64,000 nucleotides of DNA from UBA5543 sp964464965 (GCA_964464965.1 CAYXHM010000007.1:62001-126000), one strand, 5' to 3'. Positions 15,218 through 24,027 are shown, numbered from the stretch's first letter. A program made the numbers and translations. The notes: a model not told the origin generated them from the sequence alone.

Positions 15218-17347
15218 ATGTACAGATTCCTGTTTTATGTCATTTTTTGCTCTTTTATAGCGACCCAGACCAGTGCACAATTTAGTCTTACTGTAGTAAA
15301 TCCCCAGATTAACTCAAATTCAGGCACACAGGGTATTATTACCAGCCCGGAAGTAATAGTAACACCGAATGGTGCGTATGCACAGGTGGAAATGATTTTT
15401 ACCATTAATCCGCAACCAAGCTATAAGGCAACTGATAGCCTTGAGGCGGTAATGACTTTTGACTTGCCTGCAGGTAGTTTTATGCATGACTCATGGTTAT
15501 GGCTTGATGAAACAGTTATAATAAGAGCGGCAATGGTTGAGAAAAACCGTGCGATAAGTATATATGAGGGTATTGTAAAACGCAGACGTGATCCGTCGTT
15601 GTTGTATAAGACCGGCGTCAATAGTTATAAGCTGCATGTATATCCCATGGCTACAACATATCCGCGTAAAGTAAAGCTGGTTTATTCAACACCAATGAGA
15701 TTGCAGAATAATAAGGCATTGTTTGAGTTGCCCATGAAGATATTTACGGCGTCACAATTGCAACCGGATGTTGTAATAAAAGTAAATACGAATGGGTATT
15801 ATTCAACCCCATCATTTGCAGACAATGATTATAATAAATATTTTGTAGGGCAAACCGGTGGTACGGATGCTTTAATAGTGAAAGGGCCTGATTATAAAAA
15901 TAGTTCATTCAGCATACAGTATAACATCAGTAATTCTGATGTTCAGTTATTTACGTATCCAATAAACGCTACAGAAGGAATATATCAACTGGTGGTGCCC
16001 CCTGCAACCTTTGGGGTTAATAAAAGTATTAATACTGTATTTGTACTCGATCATGTATCTGCTGCGACCAGTATCTATACATTTGAAGAGGTAAAGCAAC
16101 ATTTGAAAACTACGCTGCTCACAAATTACAGTGATCGTGATTCATTCAATATATTTTATGAACACAATGGTAGTATTGTTAACCTATTGAGCTCCTGGCA
16201 ACACATCGACAAAGCAAATGTAGAGCACGCCATTAATAGTCTGCCTTCAGATATTTCAGGTGTTCAGGGTCAGTATGAGAACCTGATAAAAACAGCATTG
16301 GAATTCTGCTGGTCAAAAAGTAATGATGAAGGAGAGGTAGTATTGATTAGTAACAACAAGAACTATACTAATAACCAATCTGTAGTGGATGGTATGTTTA
16401 ATAATATCAAGAGCCATTTTGGCGGTGTACTTAAGAATAAAGTGCATATACTGAATTATAGCCCTTTTAAAGCAAATTTCTCCGGCACGACACATAATGC
16501 CAATGATATATGGTATACTAAACTGACCCTTGCAACAGGGGGCTTGCTGTATAAATTCAACACAGTTACATATGGTTATGTCAATGGTAAATATACAACC
16601 GTTTATGACCTGAATGCAGCAAATGCGTTGTTTGCAATTGCTAATAATGCGGGGAGTTCTACCGTCTCGTATAAAATAGGTATTGATGTACCTGGCGGAT
16701 TTACATATGGTGAGTATAACCTGAATTCTGTCAACAGGTTGAATATGTCGAAGCATTATGTAGAAACAGGTAAGTATTCGGGTACTATGGCAGCCGGCGT
16801 TGATATAAGTATAGTAGCAGTGTCCGGACAACACTCCGTCAATCTGAAAAGTAAAATAAACACACTTGCAAATGGTGACGCTACCTTTGTACCTGCGTGG
16901 TCATACCATTATATCAAAGAGCTTGTAGGACAAAATAATAGTGCCTATACACAGGAAATTATAGACAGCAGTATCAGCAGCAGGGTGTTGTGTGAATATA
17001 CAGCGTTTCTTGCCGTTGAAACGGGGGATACGCTCAACACAAATATCAATGATAACCCTAAGTATAGCATTATTGGTAAACAGTCTGATCTGCATAAGAT
17101 GAATGTCAAATGTTATCCTAATCCATTTAATAACGAGTTGACAATAGAATTTGGAGAAGGTGTCAGGTTGATAGAAATATATGACATTCTTGGCAGGAAG
17201 GTGTTCAGTGACAAGGTGATGAATAATAAGAAATCGTACACCTGGAATGGCAAAGATGCACAAAGTAACGAGTTGCCGTCGGGCATGTATATGGTTGTAG
17301 CTGCTACTGATAATGAACGCTACACAGTTAAAGTGATGAAGCAATAA
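15218..17347 (+). CDS. VIT-domain secreted protein with T9SS sorting domain
   Basis: A 709-residue exported protein: signal peptide (1-20), VIT domain (about 50-160, with the signature IYEGIVKRRRDPSLL at 115-129), a von Willebrand A-like region (about 265-430, NTVFVLDHVSAATSIY), a linker with the usual late VIT-protein element SRVLCEYTAFLAVE near 580-593, and a C-terminal T9SS type A domain (about 625-709; CYPNPFNNELTI, ELPSGMYMVVA). VIT plus vWA is the layout of inter-alpha-trypsin inhibitor heavy chains. The metal-ion site DxSxS of a true vWA is not intact here (DHVSAATS). Surface protein; partner unknown. A near -7 element TATCTTTA lies at 15171-15178. Confidence 0.85.
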   Translation: MYRFLFYVIFCSFIATQTSAQFSLTVVNPQINSNSGTQGIITSPEVIVTPNGAYAQVEMIFTINPQPSYKATDSLEAVMTFDLPAGSFMHDSWLWLDETVIIRAAMVEKNRAISIYEGIVKRRRDPSLLYKTGVNSYKLHVYPMATTYPRKVKLVYSTPMRLQNNKALFELPMKIFTASQLQPDVVIKVNTNGYYSTPSFADNDYNKYFVGQTGGTDALIVKGPDYKNSSFSIQYNISNSDVQLFTYPINATEGIYQLVVPPATFGVNKSINTVFVLDHVSAATSIYTFEEVKQHLKTTLLTNYSDRDSFNIFYEHNGSIVNLLSSWQHIDKANVEHAINSLPSDISGVQGQYENLIKTALEFCWSKSNDEGEVVLISNNKNYTNNQSVVDGMFNNIKSHFGGVLKNKVHILNYSPFKANFSGTTHNANDIWYTKLTLATGGLLYKFNTVTYGYVNGKYTTVYDLNAANALFAIANNAGSSTVSYKIGIDVPGGFTYGEYNLNSVNRLNMSKHYVETGKYSGTMAAGVDISIVAVSGQHSVNLKSKINTLANGDATFVPAWSYHYIKELVGQNNSAYTQEIIDSSISSRVLCEYTAFLAVETGDTLNTNINDNPKYSIIGKQSDLHKMNVKCYPNPFNNELTIEFGEGVRLIEIYDILGRKVFSDKVMNNKKSYTWNGKDAQSNELPSGMYMVVAATDNERYTVKVMKQ

Positions 17348-17361
17348 GTATAGAATAATAT

Positions 17362-17404
17362 ATACACAAAAGCTGTCTTATAAACTAAGGCAGCTTTTGT
17401 GTAT
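17362..17404 (+). terminator. Terminator after the VIT-domain gene
   Basis: A 19-bp stem with one G-U pair: 17362-17380 with 17386-17404, loop of 5 nt, T-rich right arm (CAGCTTTTGTGTAT). It starts 15 nt after the stop codon. Confidence 0.75.
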
Positions 17405-17446
17405 GATATTCAGGTTATTATTACCTTTACGCCCTGCTTATAGGCA

Positions 17447-18376
17447 ATGGCAATATTTTACACTACTGATAATTTACCTGTTTTTCAATCCCCGGTTATA
17501 ACCATTGGCACGTTTGATGGTGTACACCAGGGGCATTATGCTATACTGGAAAAAGTACGCCAACATGCAAAGCGTATTGGCGGGGAGAGTATATTACTTA
17601 CGTTTGAGCCACACCCGCGAAAGCTTATATTTCCCGGGCAGCCTATCAGGATACTTACCCCCCTTGATAAGAAGATTGAGCTGGTGAGTAATGCTGGTAT
17701 CCGGCATGTGGTTGTTGTGCCATTTACAAAGGATTTCGCCTGTCTTTCGGCAAGGGAGTACGTAACAGATTTTCTTGTATCGCTTTTTCATCCTGCAGCT
17801 ATAGTTATAGGCTACGACCATCATTTTGGTAACGACCGTAAAGGCAATATTGATTTGTTGAAGGAATTGCAGGACGAACATGGTTTTGAGGTAGTGGAAA
17901 TACCCGCACAACTTATTGAAGACGCTACGGTGAGTTCTACAAAAATAAGGAATGCAATAACAGCCGGGCATGTGGGCGAGGCATCATCCATGCTGGGCCG
18001 GCATTATACACTCGCAGGTCGCGTGGTGAAGGGCGCGCAGATAGGCCGGACCATAGGATATCCTACAGCGAATATTGTACCGCACGATGCGGAACAGATC
18101 GTTCCGTGCAATGGTGTGTATGCTGTGAACGTAGTTCATGAGGGGAAAACATATCCCGCTATGCTAAACATAGGTTATCGCCCCACGGTAAGCCAGGATG
18201 TAGTCCTGCATATAGAAGCCCATTTATTTGATTTCTCCGGCAACCTCTACGATGCCGATGTAGAAATCGCATTTGTACAGCGCTTGCGGGACGAACAGAA
18301 ATTTGGTTCATTAGAAGAATTGAAAGCCCAACTGCGCAAAGATGACGATGCCGCAAGGCGAATATTGACTTATTAA
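17447..18376 (+). CDS. ribF: Bifunctional riboflavin kinase/FAD synthetase
   Basis: A 309-residue enzyme that phosphorylates riboflavin to FMN and adenylylates FMN to FAD. The N-terminal FAD synthetase domain carries the nucleotidyltransferase motif GTFDGVHQGH (21-30) and SSTKIRNAI (about 165). The C-terminal riboflavin kinase domain carries GRTIGYPTANI and NGVYAVNV, and ends with LRDEQKFGSLEELKAQL. Length and order of domains are those of bacterial RibF. Its 3' end overlaps the convergent holA gene by 4 nt. A near-consensus -7 TACCTTTA at 17422-17429 precedes the ATG. Confidence 0.96.
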   Translation: MAIFYTTDNLPVFQSPVITIGTFDGVHQGHYAILEKVRQHAKRIGGESILLTFEPHPRKLIFPGQPIRILTPLDKKIELVSNAGIRHVVVVPFTKDFACLSAREYVTDFLVSLFHPAAIVIGYDHHFGNDRKGNIDLLKELQDEHGFEVVEIPAQLIEDATVSSTKIRNAITAGHVGEASSMLGRHYTLAGRVVKGAQIGRTIGYPTANIVPHDAEQIVPCNGVYAVNVVHEGKTYPAMLNIGYRPTVSQDVVLHIEAHLFDFSGNLYDADVEIAFVQRLRDEQKFGSLEELKAQLRKDDDAARRILTY

Positions 18377-19383
18377 TTCAGCGCTGCTTCCATTTTTCCT
18401 ATCATTTCCTTCAGCAATTCCCGGTCATCTGTATTGCTATCTATACCCACCGCTTTAGTACTGTATTTGCCTAACAGCATCAGGCAGTTTTCAATCCTGC
18501 GGGTAGAAAATTTTTGAGCGGTAGCTATCATTTGCCTTGCCCTGTTGGGGTAAGTGCCCAGCGCAGCAGATGCGTCCTTTTCGCTTTTGCCCGCAAGGAA
18601 ACATGCCTGGTACAGTTTGCCGAAGTGGCTGTAGAAAGAACCTATAAGCAGGGGCATAGGCGACGATTTTGGGTTGGCTATAAAGTAGGCCAGCATCCGG
18701 TACATTTTATCCTTATCACCATTGGTAAGCGTTTCGGGAAATTCGAATACATTGTACTCCCGGCTTATGCCAATGTATTTCTGAATCATATCTGCCGTCA
18801 GCGCAGTTTCTTCAGCCGCGTTGATGCGTACTTTGGCAATTTCATTCGCTATTTTTTGCAAGTCGTTGCCCAGGAATGTTGCCAATATCTGCGATTCCCT
18901 CTCACCGATACTAAAGTTTATTTCCCTGCCGTAAGCCTGTATCCACCCGGGTATCTGTTCATCCTTAATCTTGTCTGATGTAAAATAATACCCTTTGTCT
19001 TTTGCATGCTTTACCAGTTTACCCCTGCCATCTACTTTTTTAAAGCGGTGTTCTATTAAAAATATTGTTGTGGGTGATGGGTTTTCCAGGTACCCAACCA
19101 GCTCGTTCAGGGTGCGCATTTGCGATGCGTCTTTCAGTATCACTACCTGCTTTTCTGCAAACATGGGGAAGCGGCGACAGGCATTTACCACATCTGTCCA
19201 TTCGGTGTCTTTACCATACAGTACCATCAGGTTAAAGTCCCGCTCCGATGGTTGCAGTATTTTGTCTTCAAAGTACTCCGTCAGCATATCTATATAAAAC
19301 GGTTCTTCACCATCTATTAGATATACAGGTGCGTATTCACGCTTTTCCAGTGTTTGTAATATCTTTTTAAAATCCGCTACCAT
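18373..19383 (-). CDS. holA: DNA polymerase III subunit delta
   Basis: A 336-residue protein matching the delta subunit of the clamp loader, which opens the beta sliding clamp. Recognisable parts are the N-terminal APVYLIDGEEPFYIDMLTE (18-36), FAEKQVVILKDASQM (about 75-89), KVDGRGKLVKHAKDKGYYF (about 117-135) and the C-terminal alpha-helical collar with ALGTYPNRARQMIATAQKF. The normal Walker A is absent, as expected for delta. The start ATG overlaps the stop of the upstream exonuclease gene (TAATG), so the two form a small replication/repair operon. It converges with ribF. Confidence 0.93.
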   Translation of the reverse strand: MVADFKKILQTLEKREYAPVYLIDGEEPFYIDMLTEYFEDKILQPSERDFNLMVLYGKDTEWTDVVNACRRFPMFAEKQVVILKDASQMRTLNELVGYLENPSPTTIFLIEHRFKKVDGRGKLVKHAKDKGYYFTSDKIKDEQIPGWIQAYGREINFSIGERESQILATFLGNDLQKIANEIAKVRINAAEETALTADMIQKYIGISREYNVFEFPETLTNGDKDKMYRMLAYFIANPKSSPMPLLIGSFYSHFGKLYQACFLAGKSEKDASAALGTYPNRARQMIATAQKFSTRRIENCLMLLGKYSTKAVGIDSNTDDRELLKEMIGKMEAALN

Positions 19384-20105
19384 TACTCATCTACAATAAC
19401 CGTTTCAAAATCTGCAGCTTCGCCCTTCAGGCGGAAAAATACGCGTGCCGAAGTGGCTACGTCCTGCAGGCAATACCGGGCTATACGTGGCAGATCGTTG
19501 TTTTTATAATACACATCTGCTACCATGCTGCCGTCAATATCATCTTTTGGCGAAGGTATGCCCAAAATTTCTGCCAGTAAAGCCAGCGAGGTATAGTTTT
19601 TATAATCGCCAAATTTCCAAAGTTCCAGCGTATCCAGGTGCGGGTTTTCCCAGGGTTTTTTACCCGCCATATTCATGGGGGCTGGTAGTGGCAGGTTGTT
19701 CACCAGCATGCGCCTGCACAGGAAGGGTATGTCAAACTCCTTGATATTGTGCCCGCAGAATATGGTTTGTGAATTAAAAGCGGTAAACCTCGCTATCACG
19801 TTTGAAAAGTCTGCCAATAATTGCTGCTCATCGTGCGATGCGAGAGATTTTAAACGAAGTTTCCACCCGTCGCTGCTGTGGTGCATACTGCCAATGCCTA
19901 TACATACTACTTTGGCAAATTCTGAATATACACCGGCCTTGTCACTGAATAACCGGGCAGGGTCAATGTCCCCGGTAGTGTCCCTAGTGAGGATCCGGGC
20001 CTTTTTACCCCATTCTGATTGCAAACGTTCTGTTAAAGTATTGAGATCTGCTGCCAGGGGCACGGTTTCTATGTCAACAAACATGATGTGCTGATGATGC
20101 TGCAT
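19383..20105 (-). CDS. Predicted 3'-5' exonuclease (PolB-like DEDD fold)
   Basis: About 240 residues in the family of predicted 3'-5' exonucleases related to DNA polymerase B. Catalytic carboxylates are seen in the N-terminal FVDIETVPL (DIE), in GHNIKEFDIPFLCRRML (second aspartate) and in ARYCLQDVATSARVF near the C-terminus. The ribonuclease-H-like exonuclease fold is therefore complete. Two ATG starts are possible, 20105 and 20084; the first is listed, while the second begins directly before the DIE motif and fits the family equally well. Overlap with holA suggests a role in DNA metabolism; the exact substrate is unknown. Confidence 0.85.
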   Translation of the reverse strand: MQHHQHIMFVDIETVPLAADLNTLTERLQSEWGKKARILTRDTTGDIDPARLFSDKAGVYSEFAKVVCIGIGSMHHSSDGWKLRLKSLASHDEQQLLADFSNVIARFTAFNSQTIFCGHNIKEFDIPFLCRRMLVNNLPLPAPMNMAGKKPWENPHLDTLELWKFGDYKNYTSLALLAEILGIPSPKDDIDGSMVADVYYKNNDLPRIARYCLQDVATSARVFFRLKGEAADFETVIVDE

Positions 20106-20224
20106 AAACAAGTTTTCAATTTTGTTGTTGTAATGATACTATTTTTACGCCTGAGAGAGGACATATAAGTAGTTGCAATTAATTATTTAAATTAAACTTT
20201 ATTTAAAAAACCTTAGTTTTCTAT

Positions 20225-20232
20225 TAGGTTTG
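20225..20232 (+). promoter_or_regulatory. -7 promoter element of the coiled-coil membrane protein
   Basis: TAGGTTTG, a perfect TAnnTTTG, ends 20 nt before the ATG at 20253. It lies in the 141-nt gap between divergent genes. The -33 side is AT-rich without a clear TTTG. Confidence 0.5.
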
Positions 20233-20252
20233 TACAACTAAAATTTTCATTT

Positions 20253-21203
20253 ATGAGTCAGGAAATGAATCAATCAACACAAAATGCATCTGCAAATCAA
20301 CCACAAGAGCCTAAAAAAGATAACACCAAAGTGGTGCTTATTGTTATAATAGTGCTGTTACTTATTTCAAACATTTACTTTATTGTAAGCCGCAGCAATG
20401 TAGCCGGAGAAAGGGATATAGCCCGTTCAGAATACAACGCTGCAGACTCATCGCGCATAGCTGTAGAAACAGACTACAATGCTGCGCTGGCACGCCTGGA
20501 CGAACTGGTAACAGATAATGCACAAATACAGCAGGAACTTGGTGACAGGAATAGTGAGATTGCCAAACTGAAAAGGGAAATAGATAAAATAGTTAAAAAC
20601 AAAAATGCCACCGCATCTGAACTGGGCAAGGCTAAAAGGCTGATAAACGAACTGAATACAAAGGTGCAGAGTTATGAAGAGCGCATAGCATCCCTGGAAA
20701 CAGATAACCAACGCCTGGGCGAAGAAAATACTACACTGGCAACCCAGCGCGACTCTCTTGATGTAGAAAGGCAAAACCTGGCTAAACTGGGCTCTATACT
20801 ACATGTTTCTAATATCCGTATGACACCGATGGATATAAGAAGAGGTGGTAAAAAAGTAAATGAAACATCCAAAGCGAAACGTGTAGATGTAATGCGTATC
20901 ACTTTTGATATAGATGAAAACCGGATAAAAGAAACCAGCGTTACGGAGTTTTACCTGCGTATAACAGGCCCTGAAGGTACAGTGCTGAGCAATGCAGCAT
21001 ATGGCTCCGGAGTAACTACGCTTGATGATGGACAATCTGTTAACTACACTTTATCTAAAATGATAGAAGTGCCTAAGAATACCAACATTAAAGATGTGGT
21101 TGTAGATTGGAACCAGGATAGTGACTACAAAGCAGGACAATACAAAATTGAAATTTTCCAGGGTGGTTTTATCATAGGTTCGGGCAACGTTACGCTGCGT
21201 TAA
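20253..21203 (+). CDS. Membrane-anchored coiled-coil protein
   Basis: A 316-residue protein with a short polar N-terminus (Gln/Asn-rich), one transmembrane segment (about 26-46, VVLIVIIVLLLISNIYFIV), a long coiled coil (about 55-185; LDELVTDNAQIQQELGDRNS, RIASLETDNQRLGEENTTLA) and a C-terminal beta-rich domain (about 190-316; YLRITGPEGTVLSNA, GQYKIEIFQGGFIIGSG). The C-terminal part would lie in the periplasm. I do not recognise the family by name, though such proteins are common in Bacteroidota. It is followed by a strong terminator, so it is a single-gene unit. Confidence 0.7.
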   Translation: MSQEMNQSTQNASANQPQEPKKDNTKVVLIVIIVLLLISNIYFIVSRSNVAGERDIARSEYNAADSSRIAVETDYNAALARLDELVTDNAQIQQELGDRNSEIAKLKREIDKIVKNKNATASELGKAKRLINELNTKVQSYEERIASLETDNQRLGEENTTLATQRDSLDVERQNLAKLGSILHVSNIRMTPMDIRRGGKKVNETSKAKRVDVMRITFDIDENRIKETSVTEFYLRITGPEGTVLSNAAYGSGVTTLDDGQSVNYTLSKMIEVPKNTNIKDVVVDWNQDSDYKAGQYKIEIFQGGFIIGSGNVTLR

Positions 21204-21228
21204 ACCTTTATAACTCCTTAACAATCAT

Positions 21229-21278
21229 ACTGAAAAGGAATGGCTTAACAATAAGATAATGTGCCATTCCTTTTCAGT
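21229..21278 (+). terminator. Terminator after the coiled-coil protein gene
   Basis: ACTGAAAAGGAATGGC (21229-21244) pairs over 16 bp with GCCATTCCTTTTCAGT (21263-21278) across an 18-nt loop. It lies 25 nt after the stop codon. Confidence 0.65.
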
Positions 21279-21323
21279 TAACAATACTAGTTATAATATT
21301 GTGCAGCATTTCAGGAGTTATTT

Positions 21324-22007
21324 ATGGATTTTCCAGGGAAAATATTAGTTGTTGACGACGAGCCGGATATTGTAGAATTCATCAGCTACAACTTAAAAAA
21401 CAAAGGCTACCAGATAGCAACGGCGAGTGATGGTATAGAAGCAGTAAAAAAAGCTAAGGAATTTAAGCCAGACCTGGTTTTGCTGGATGTGATGATGCCC
21501 AACAAAGATGGCATGCAGGCATTGCGCGAAATACGCCAGACACCCGGGTTAGAAAACATAGCTATCATATTTCTCACGGCGCTTAGCGACGAAAAATCTG
21601 AGATAGAAGGGCTGAAACTGGGGGCAGATGATTATATAGCCAAACCCATTAAGCCCGAACTGCTTGTAACACGAATAGGCGCAGCACTGAGGCGTACTAA
21701 AATAGATGAGGACCAAGAGCAGAAATTAACTTTTCCTGACCTGGAAATCAACAAGACGAAATTTACAGTTACATATAAAGAGGACGAAATACTGCTGGCC
21801 AAAAAAGAATTTGAGCTGTTGCTGTTGCTGGCCTCAAAACCCGGCCGTGTTTTCCTGCGCAATGAAATATTGCAGCGTGTATGGGGTACAGATGTAATTG
21901 TAGGCGACCGTACTATTGATGTGCATATACGTAAAATACGCCAAAAGGTAGGTGTTGACCTTATAACTACGGTAAAGGGCGTAGGTTATAAGTTTGAAAT
22001 GGCGTAG
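21324..22007 (+). CDS. OmpR/PhoB-type response regulator
   Basis: A 227-residue response regulator. Receiver domain (about 5-120): acidic pocket Asp11-Asp12 in VVDDEPD, phospho-acceptor Asp55 in LLDVMMPNKDG, Thr85 and Lys107 (AKPIKPE). A winged-helix DNA-binding domain follows (about 130-227), with KKEFELLLLLASKPGRVF and VGDRTIDVHIRKIRQKVG. The sequence AGGAG at 21313-21317, 6 nt before the ATG, looks like a Shine-Dalgarno site, which is rare in this window. It forms an operon with the histidine kinase that starts 12 nt downstream. Target genes are not evident; a PhoB-like function is possible. Confidence 0.92.
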   Translation: MDFPGKILVVDDEPDIVEFISYNLKNKGYQIATASDGIEAVKKAKEFKPDLVLLDVMMPNKDGMQALREIRQTPGLENIAIIFLTALSDEKSEIEGLKLGADDYIAKPIKPELLVTRIGAALRRTKIDEDQEQKLTFPDLEINKTKFTVTYKEDEILLAKKEFELLLLLASKPGRVFLRNEILQRVWGTDVIVGDRTIDVHIRKIRQKVGVDLITTVKGVGYKFEMA

Positions 22008-22019
22008 TTTTAAAAAGCT

Positions 22020-23078
22020 ATGTCATCTTTCCTGGATACCAAAAATGCTTCTCCACGATTACTGTCGAGTATTACTGCGTTTATTATCTCTACGGTCAAC
22101 GCATTAATGAGCTTATTGCTTGCCCGGGAGTGGTATATCCCGCTTATAGTTTTTGCCATCACTTTCGTTATCATTTACTGGATATATAACTACACACTCC
22201 AAAGGTTTATATATCGGAAAATAAAGCTGATATATAAATTCATATACCAGACTAAAGCCACTAAAAAAGAAGAGTTCTTCTATAATAATATACTGCCTCA
22301 GAAATCGCTGGAGGAGGTAAATATAGATGTTCAGAACTGGGCTACACAGAAGCGGGATGAAATAGAAATGTTGCGCGCCAATGAGCTGTTCCGCAAAGAG
22401 TTTTTAATGAATCTGGCGCACGAATTGCGTACCCCCATATTTGCAGTGCAAGGCTATGTTGATACGCTGGCTGGCGGCGCTATTCACGACGACAAAGTGA
22501 ATATGAAATTTCTCACCAATGCATCTAAAAGTATAGACAGGCTGGCCCAGTTGGTAGATGACCTGGACGAAATATCAAAGCTGGAATCTGGCAGGATACC
22601 CATAATACAGGAATCATTCATAATACAGGACCTTGTAAAGGACGTTTATGAAGAGATGTCTCTTATAGCCAAAGAAAAGAATATTCAGCTATTGCTGAAA
22701 AAAGGCACAGAAAGGCAATTGACGGTATATGCTGATAAGGCAAAAATAAGGCAGGTGCTGACCAACCTGGTAGAAAACGCCCTGAAGTATGGTAATGAAG
22801 GCGGAGAGATAACTGTAGGCTGCTATGAAATGGATGGCAAGAATATATACATAGAGGTAAGCGACAATGGCCCGGGCATAGCAGAAGAACACCTGCCGCG
22901 CATATTTGAGCGGTTTTACAGGGCAGACCGTAGCCGGGCAAGAAACATAGGCGGTACAGGCCTTGGTTTAGCCATCGTAAAACATATTATCGAAGCACAT
23001 GGCCATACTATGACAGTTCGCAGTAAGCTGGGCGTTGGTTCTTCATTTGGTTTCACATTGGAAAAAGGTAAAGAATAG
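22020..23078 (+). CDS. Sensor histidine kinase
   Basis: A 352-residue membrane kinase: two transmembrane segments (about 13-33 and 38-56) with almost no periplasmic loop, a linker, the dimerisation/phospho-acceptor box with His134 in LAHELRTPIFAVQGY, and the ATP-binding domain with N-box LTNLVENALKYG, G1 DNGPGI and G2 GGTGLGLAIVKHI. The lack of a large external sensor domain suggests it senses membrane or intracellular signals, as PhoR-like kinases do. Partner of the response regulator immediately upstream. Confidence 0.92.
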   Translation: MSSFLDTKNASPRLLSSITAFIISTVNALMSLLLAREWYIPLIVFAITFVIIYWIYNYTLQRFIYRKIKLIYKFIYQTKATKKEEFFYNNILPQKSLEEVNIDVQNWATQKRDEIEMLRANELFRKEFLMNLAHELRTPIFAVQGYVDTLAGGAIHDDKVNMKFLTNASKSIDRLAQLVDDLDEISKLESGRIPIIQESFIIQDLVKDVYEEMSLIAKEKNIQLLLKKGTERQLTVYADKAKIRQVLTNLVENALKYGNEGGEITVGCYEMDGKNIYIEVSDNGPGIAEEHLPRIFERFYRADRSRARNIGGTGLGLAIVKHIIEAHGHTMTVRSKLGVGSSFGFTLEKGKE

Positions 23079-23134
23079 TACTGTTGGTTATATGAGGATG
23101 AATGGCTATCTTCGATATGTATAAGTGAGACGAT

Positions 23135-23479
23135 ATGCATCCCGGTATCAGAGAGTTATTTAGCAGCCGCATATACAGCAGGCAGTTTTTAGTGTTGTAC
23201 GAGTCTATGGCAAAGGCTTATACAAGCGACTGTATAGAGCAGTTGTATAACGAGGTGGCCAGCACAGGCTGCCAGCTATCCTTTACAGAAATGAATACGC
23301 GTGTAGCAGCTTTCAATAATGAACTTATAAATCGAGCTACGTGGATACGTGAAGATTACAGGGATAATAAAGGCTACTCTTCTCCCGGCCTTACACGTGG
23401 ATGTAAAAAAATAATTGCTGCCTGCGTAAAAGATTACCTGAGGGCAGCGCAACTGGCCAACCGCCAACAATTGGCCTAA
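23135..23479 (+). CDS. Small hypothetical protein downstream of the two-component system
   Basis: A 114-residue soluble protein with no signal or membrane segment, predicted mainly helical. It contains four cysteines (Cys32, Cys46, Cys94, Cys101) and a polar C-terminus (AAQLANRQQLA). It starts 56 nt after the kinase gene on the same strand, so it may be co-transcribed, but no promoter or coupling is visible. No family recognised. Codon use looks like the neighbouring genes, which supports it being real. Confidence 0.5.
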   Translation: MHPGIRELFSSRIYSRQFLVLYESMAKAYTSDCIEQLYNEVASTGCQLSFTEMNTRVAAFNNELINRATWIREDYRDNKGYSSPGLTRGCKKIIAACVKDYLRAAQLANRQQLA

Positions 23480-23502
23480 TCCTTTTCAATTTATTTAAGT
23501 GT

Positions 23503-23533
23503 AAAAAAAGAAGCTACCCTGAAGGGGTAGCTT
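23503..23533 (-). terminator. Leftward-facing terminator without a leftward gene
   Basis: AAGCTACCC (23511-23519) pairs with GGGTAGCTT (23525-23533). Read on the minus strand it is followed by C and seven T (23509-23503), a textbook terminator. Read on the plus strand there is no T-run. No minus-strand gene lies to its right before 24 kb, so it may end a non-coding transcript. Confidence 0.65.
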
Positions 23534-23926
23534 GATACATACATATAGAGGAAAGAGAAGACGAGGTTGTGTGTTTTCAAAAACAGTTTAAGGTGTTGAT
23601 ATTCTTGCCGTTAAGCGTTTTACAAACTTACTGCAAACACACAGGTGCAGTATTTGCAGTTAACAACTGCCTGTCCACATGGTAAATCCTCCCGACGATA
23701 TTGATTAAAGCGCTCATTATCAATTAGATAGAAGGAAATTTTGCCTTTCTCCTAAATTGTTAATAACATGTTATCCACTTATGCACACGTTTACTGCATT
23801 TTTAACACAATAATCTTATTTTCAACAGTTTATACATGGTATTAGACGGTTTAAGGGTAATGTTTAAGTTGATATTGAAACGAGTTATTAACAATAACTA
23901 ACAGGCAATCCACATTGTTGTGTAAT
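23503..23926 (-). ncRNA. Hypothetical leftward non-coding transcript
   Basis: A perfect -7 element TACATTTG (23938-23931, minus strand) and the leftward terminator at 23533-23503 would bound a transcript of about 420 nt that contains no plausible coding frame. I compared it by eye with RNase P RNA, tmRNA and 6S RNA features and saw none of their conserved cores. It may instead be transcription across an origin. Evidence is only the two signals. Confidence 0.25.
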
Positions 23927-24027
23927 ATGGCAAATGTATATATATGGATTGTTTTATGAAAATATGTGGTGCAAAAGGCTTTAATACAATACTTTATGAT
24001 TGTACATTTAGTTGGTAAATATCTGAG

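Larger units (their letters stand above)
23480..24027. other. AT-rich non-coding gap with DnaA-box-like sequences (possible origin)
   Basis: About 550 bases without a convincing gene. Reading the minus strand, four 9-mers resemble the DnaA box: TGTGCATAA (23787-23779, fits TGTGNATAA exactly), AGTGGATAA (23779-23771, one mismatch), and TGTGGATTG (23914-23906) and TGTGGACAG (23679-23671), two mismatches each. All point the same way. Short inverted repeats with TTAATAAC and GTTAAC cores surround them (23656-23670, 23763-23774, 23884-23898). Such AT-rich clusters occur at replication origins and in dnaA promoters. The gap also carries a minus-strand -7 element and terminator. Confidence 0.4.

Noticed and set aside
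23503..23926. RNase P RNA, tmRNA or 6S RNA in the gap at 23.5-23.9 kb
   Set aside because: No recognisable conserved cores (for example the RNase P GAGGAAAGTCC-type segment or a tRNA-like tmRNA end) were seen on either strand.
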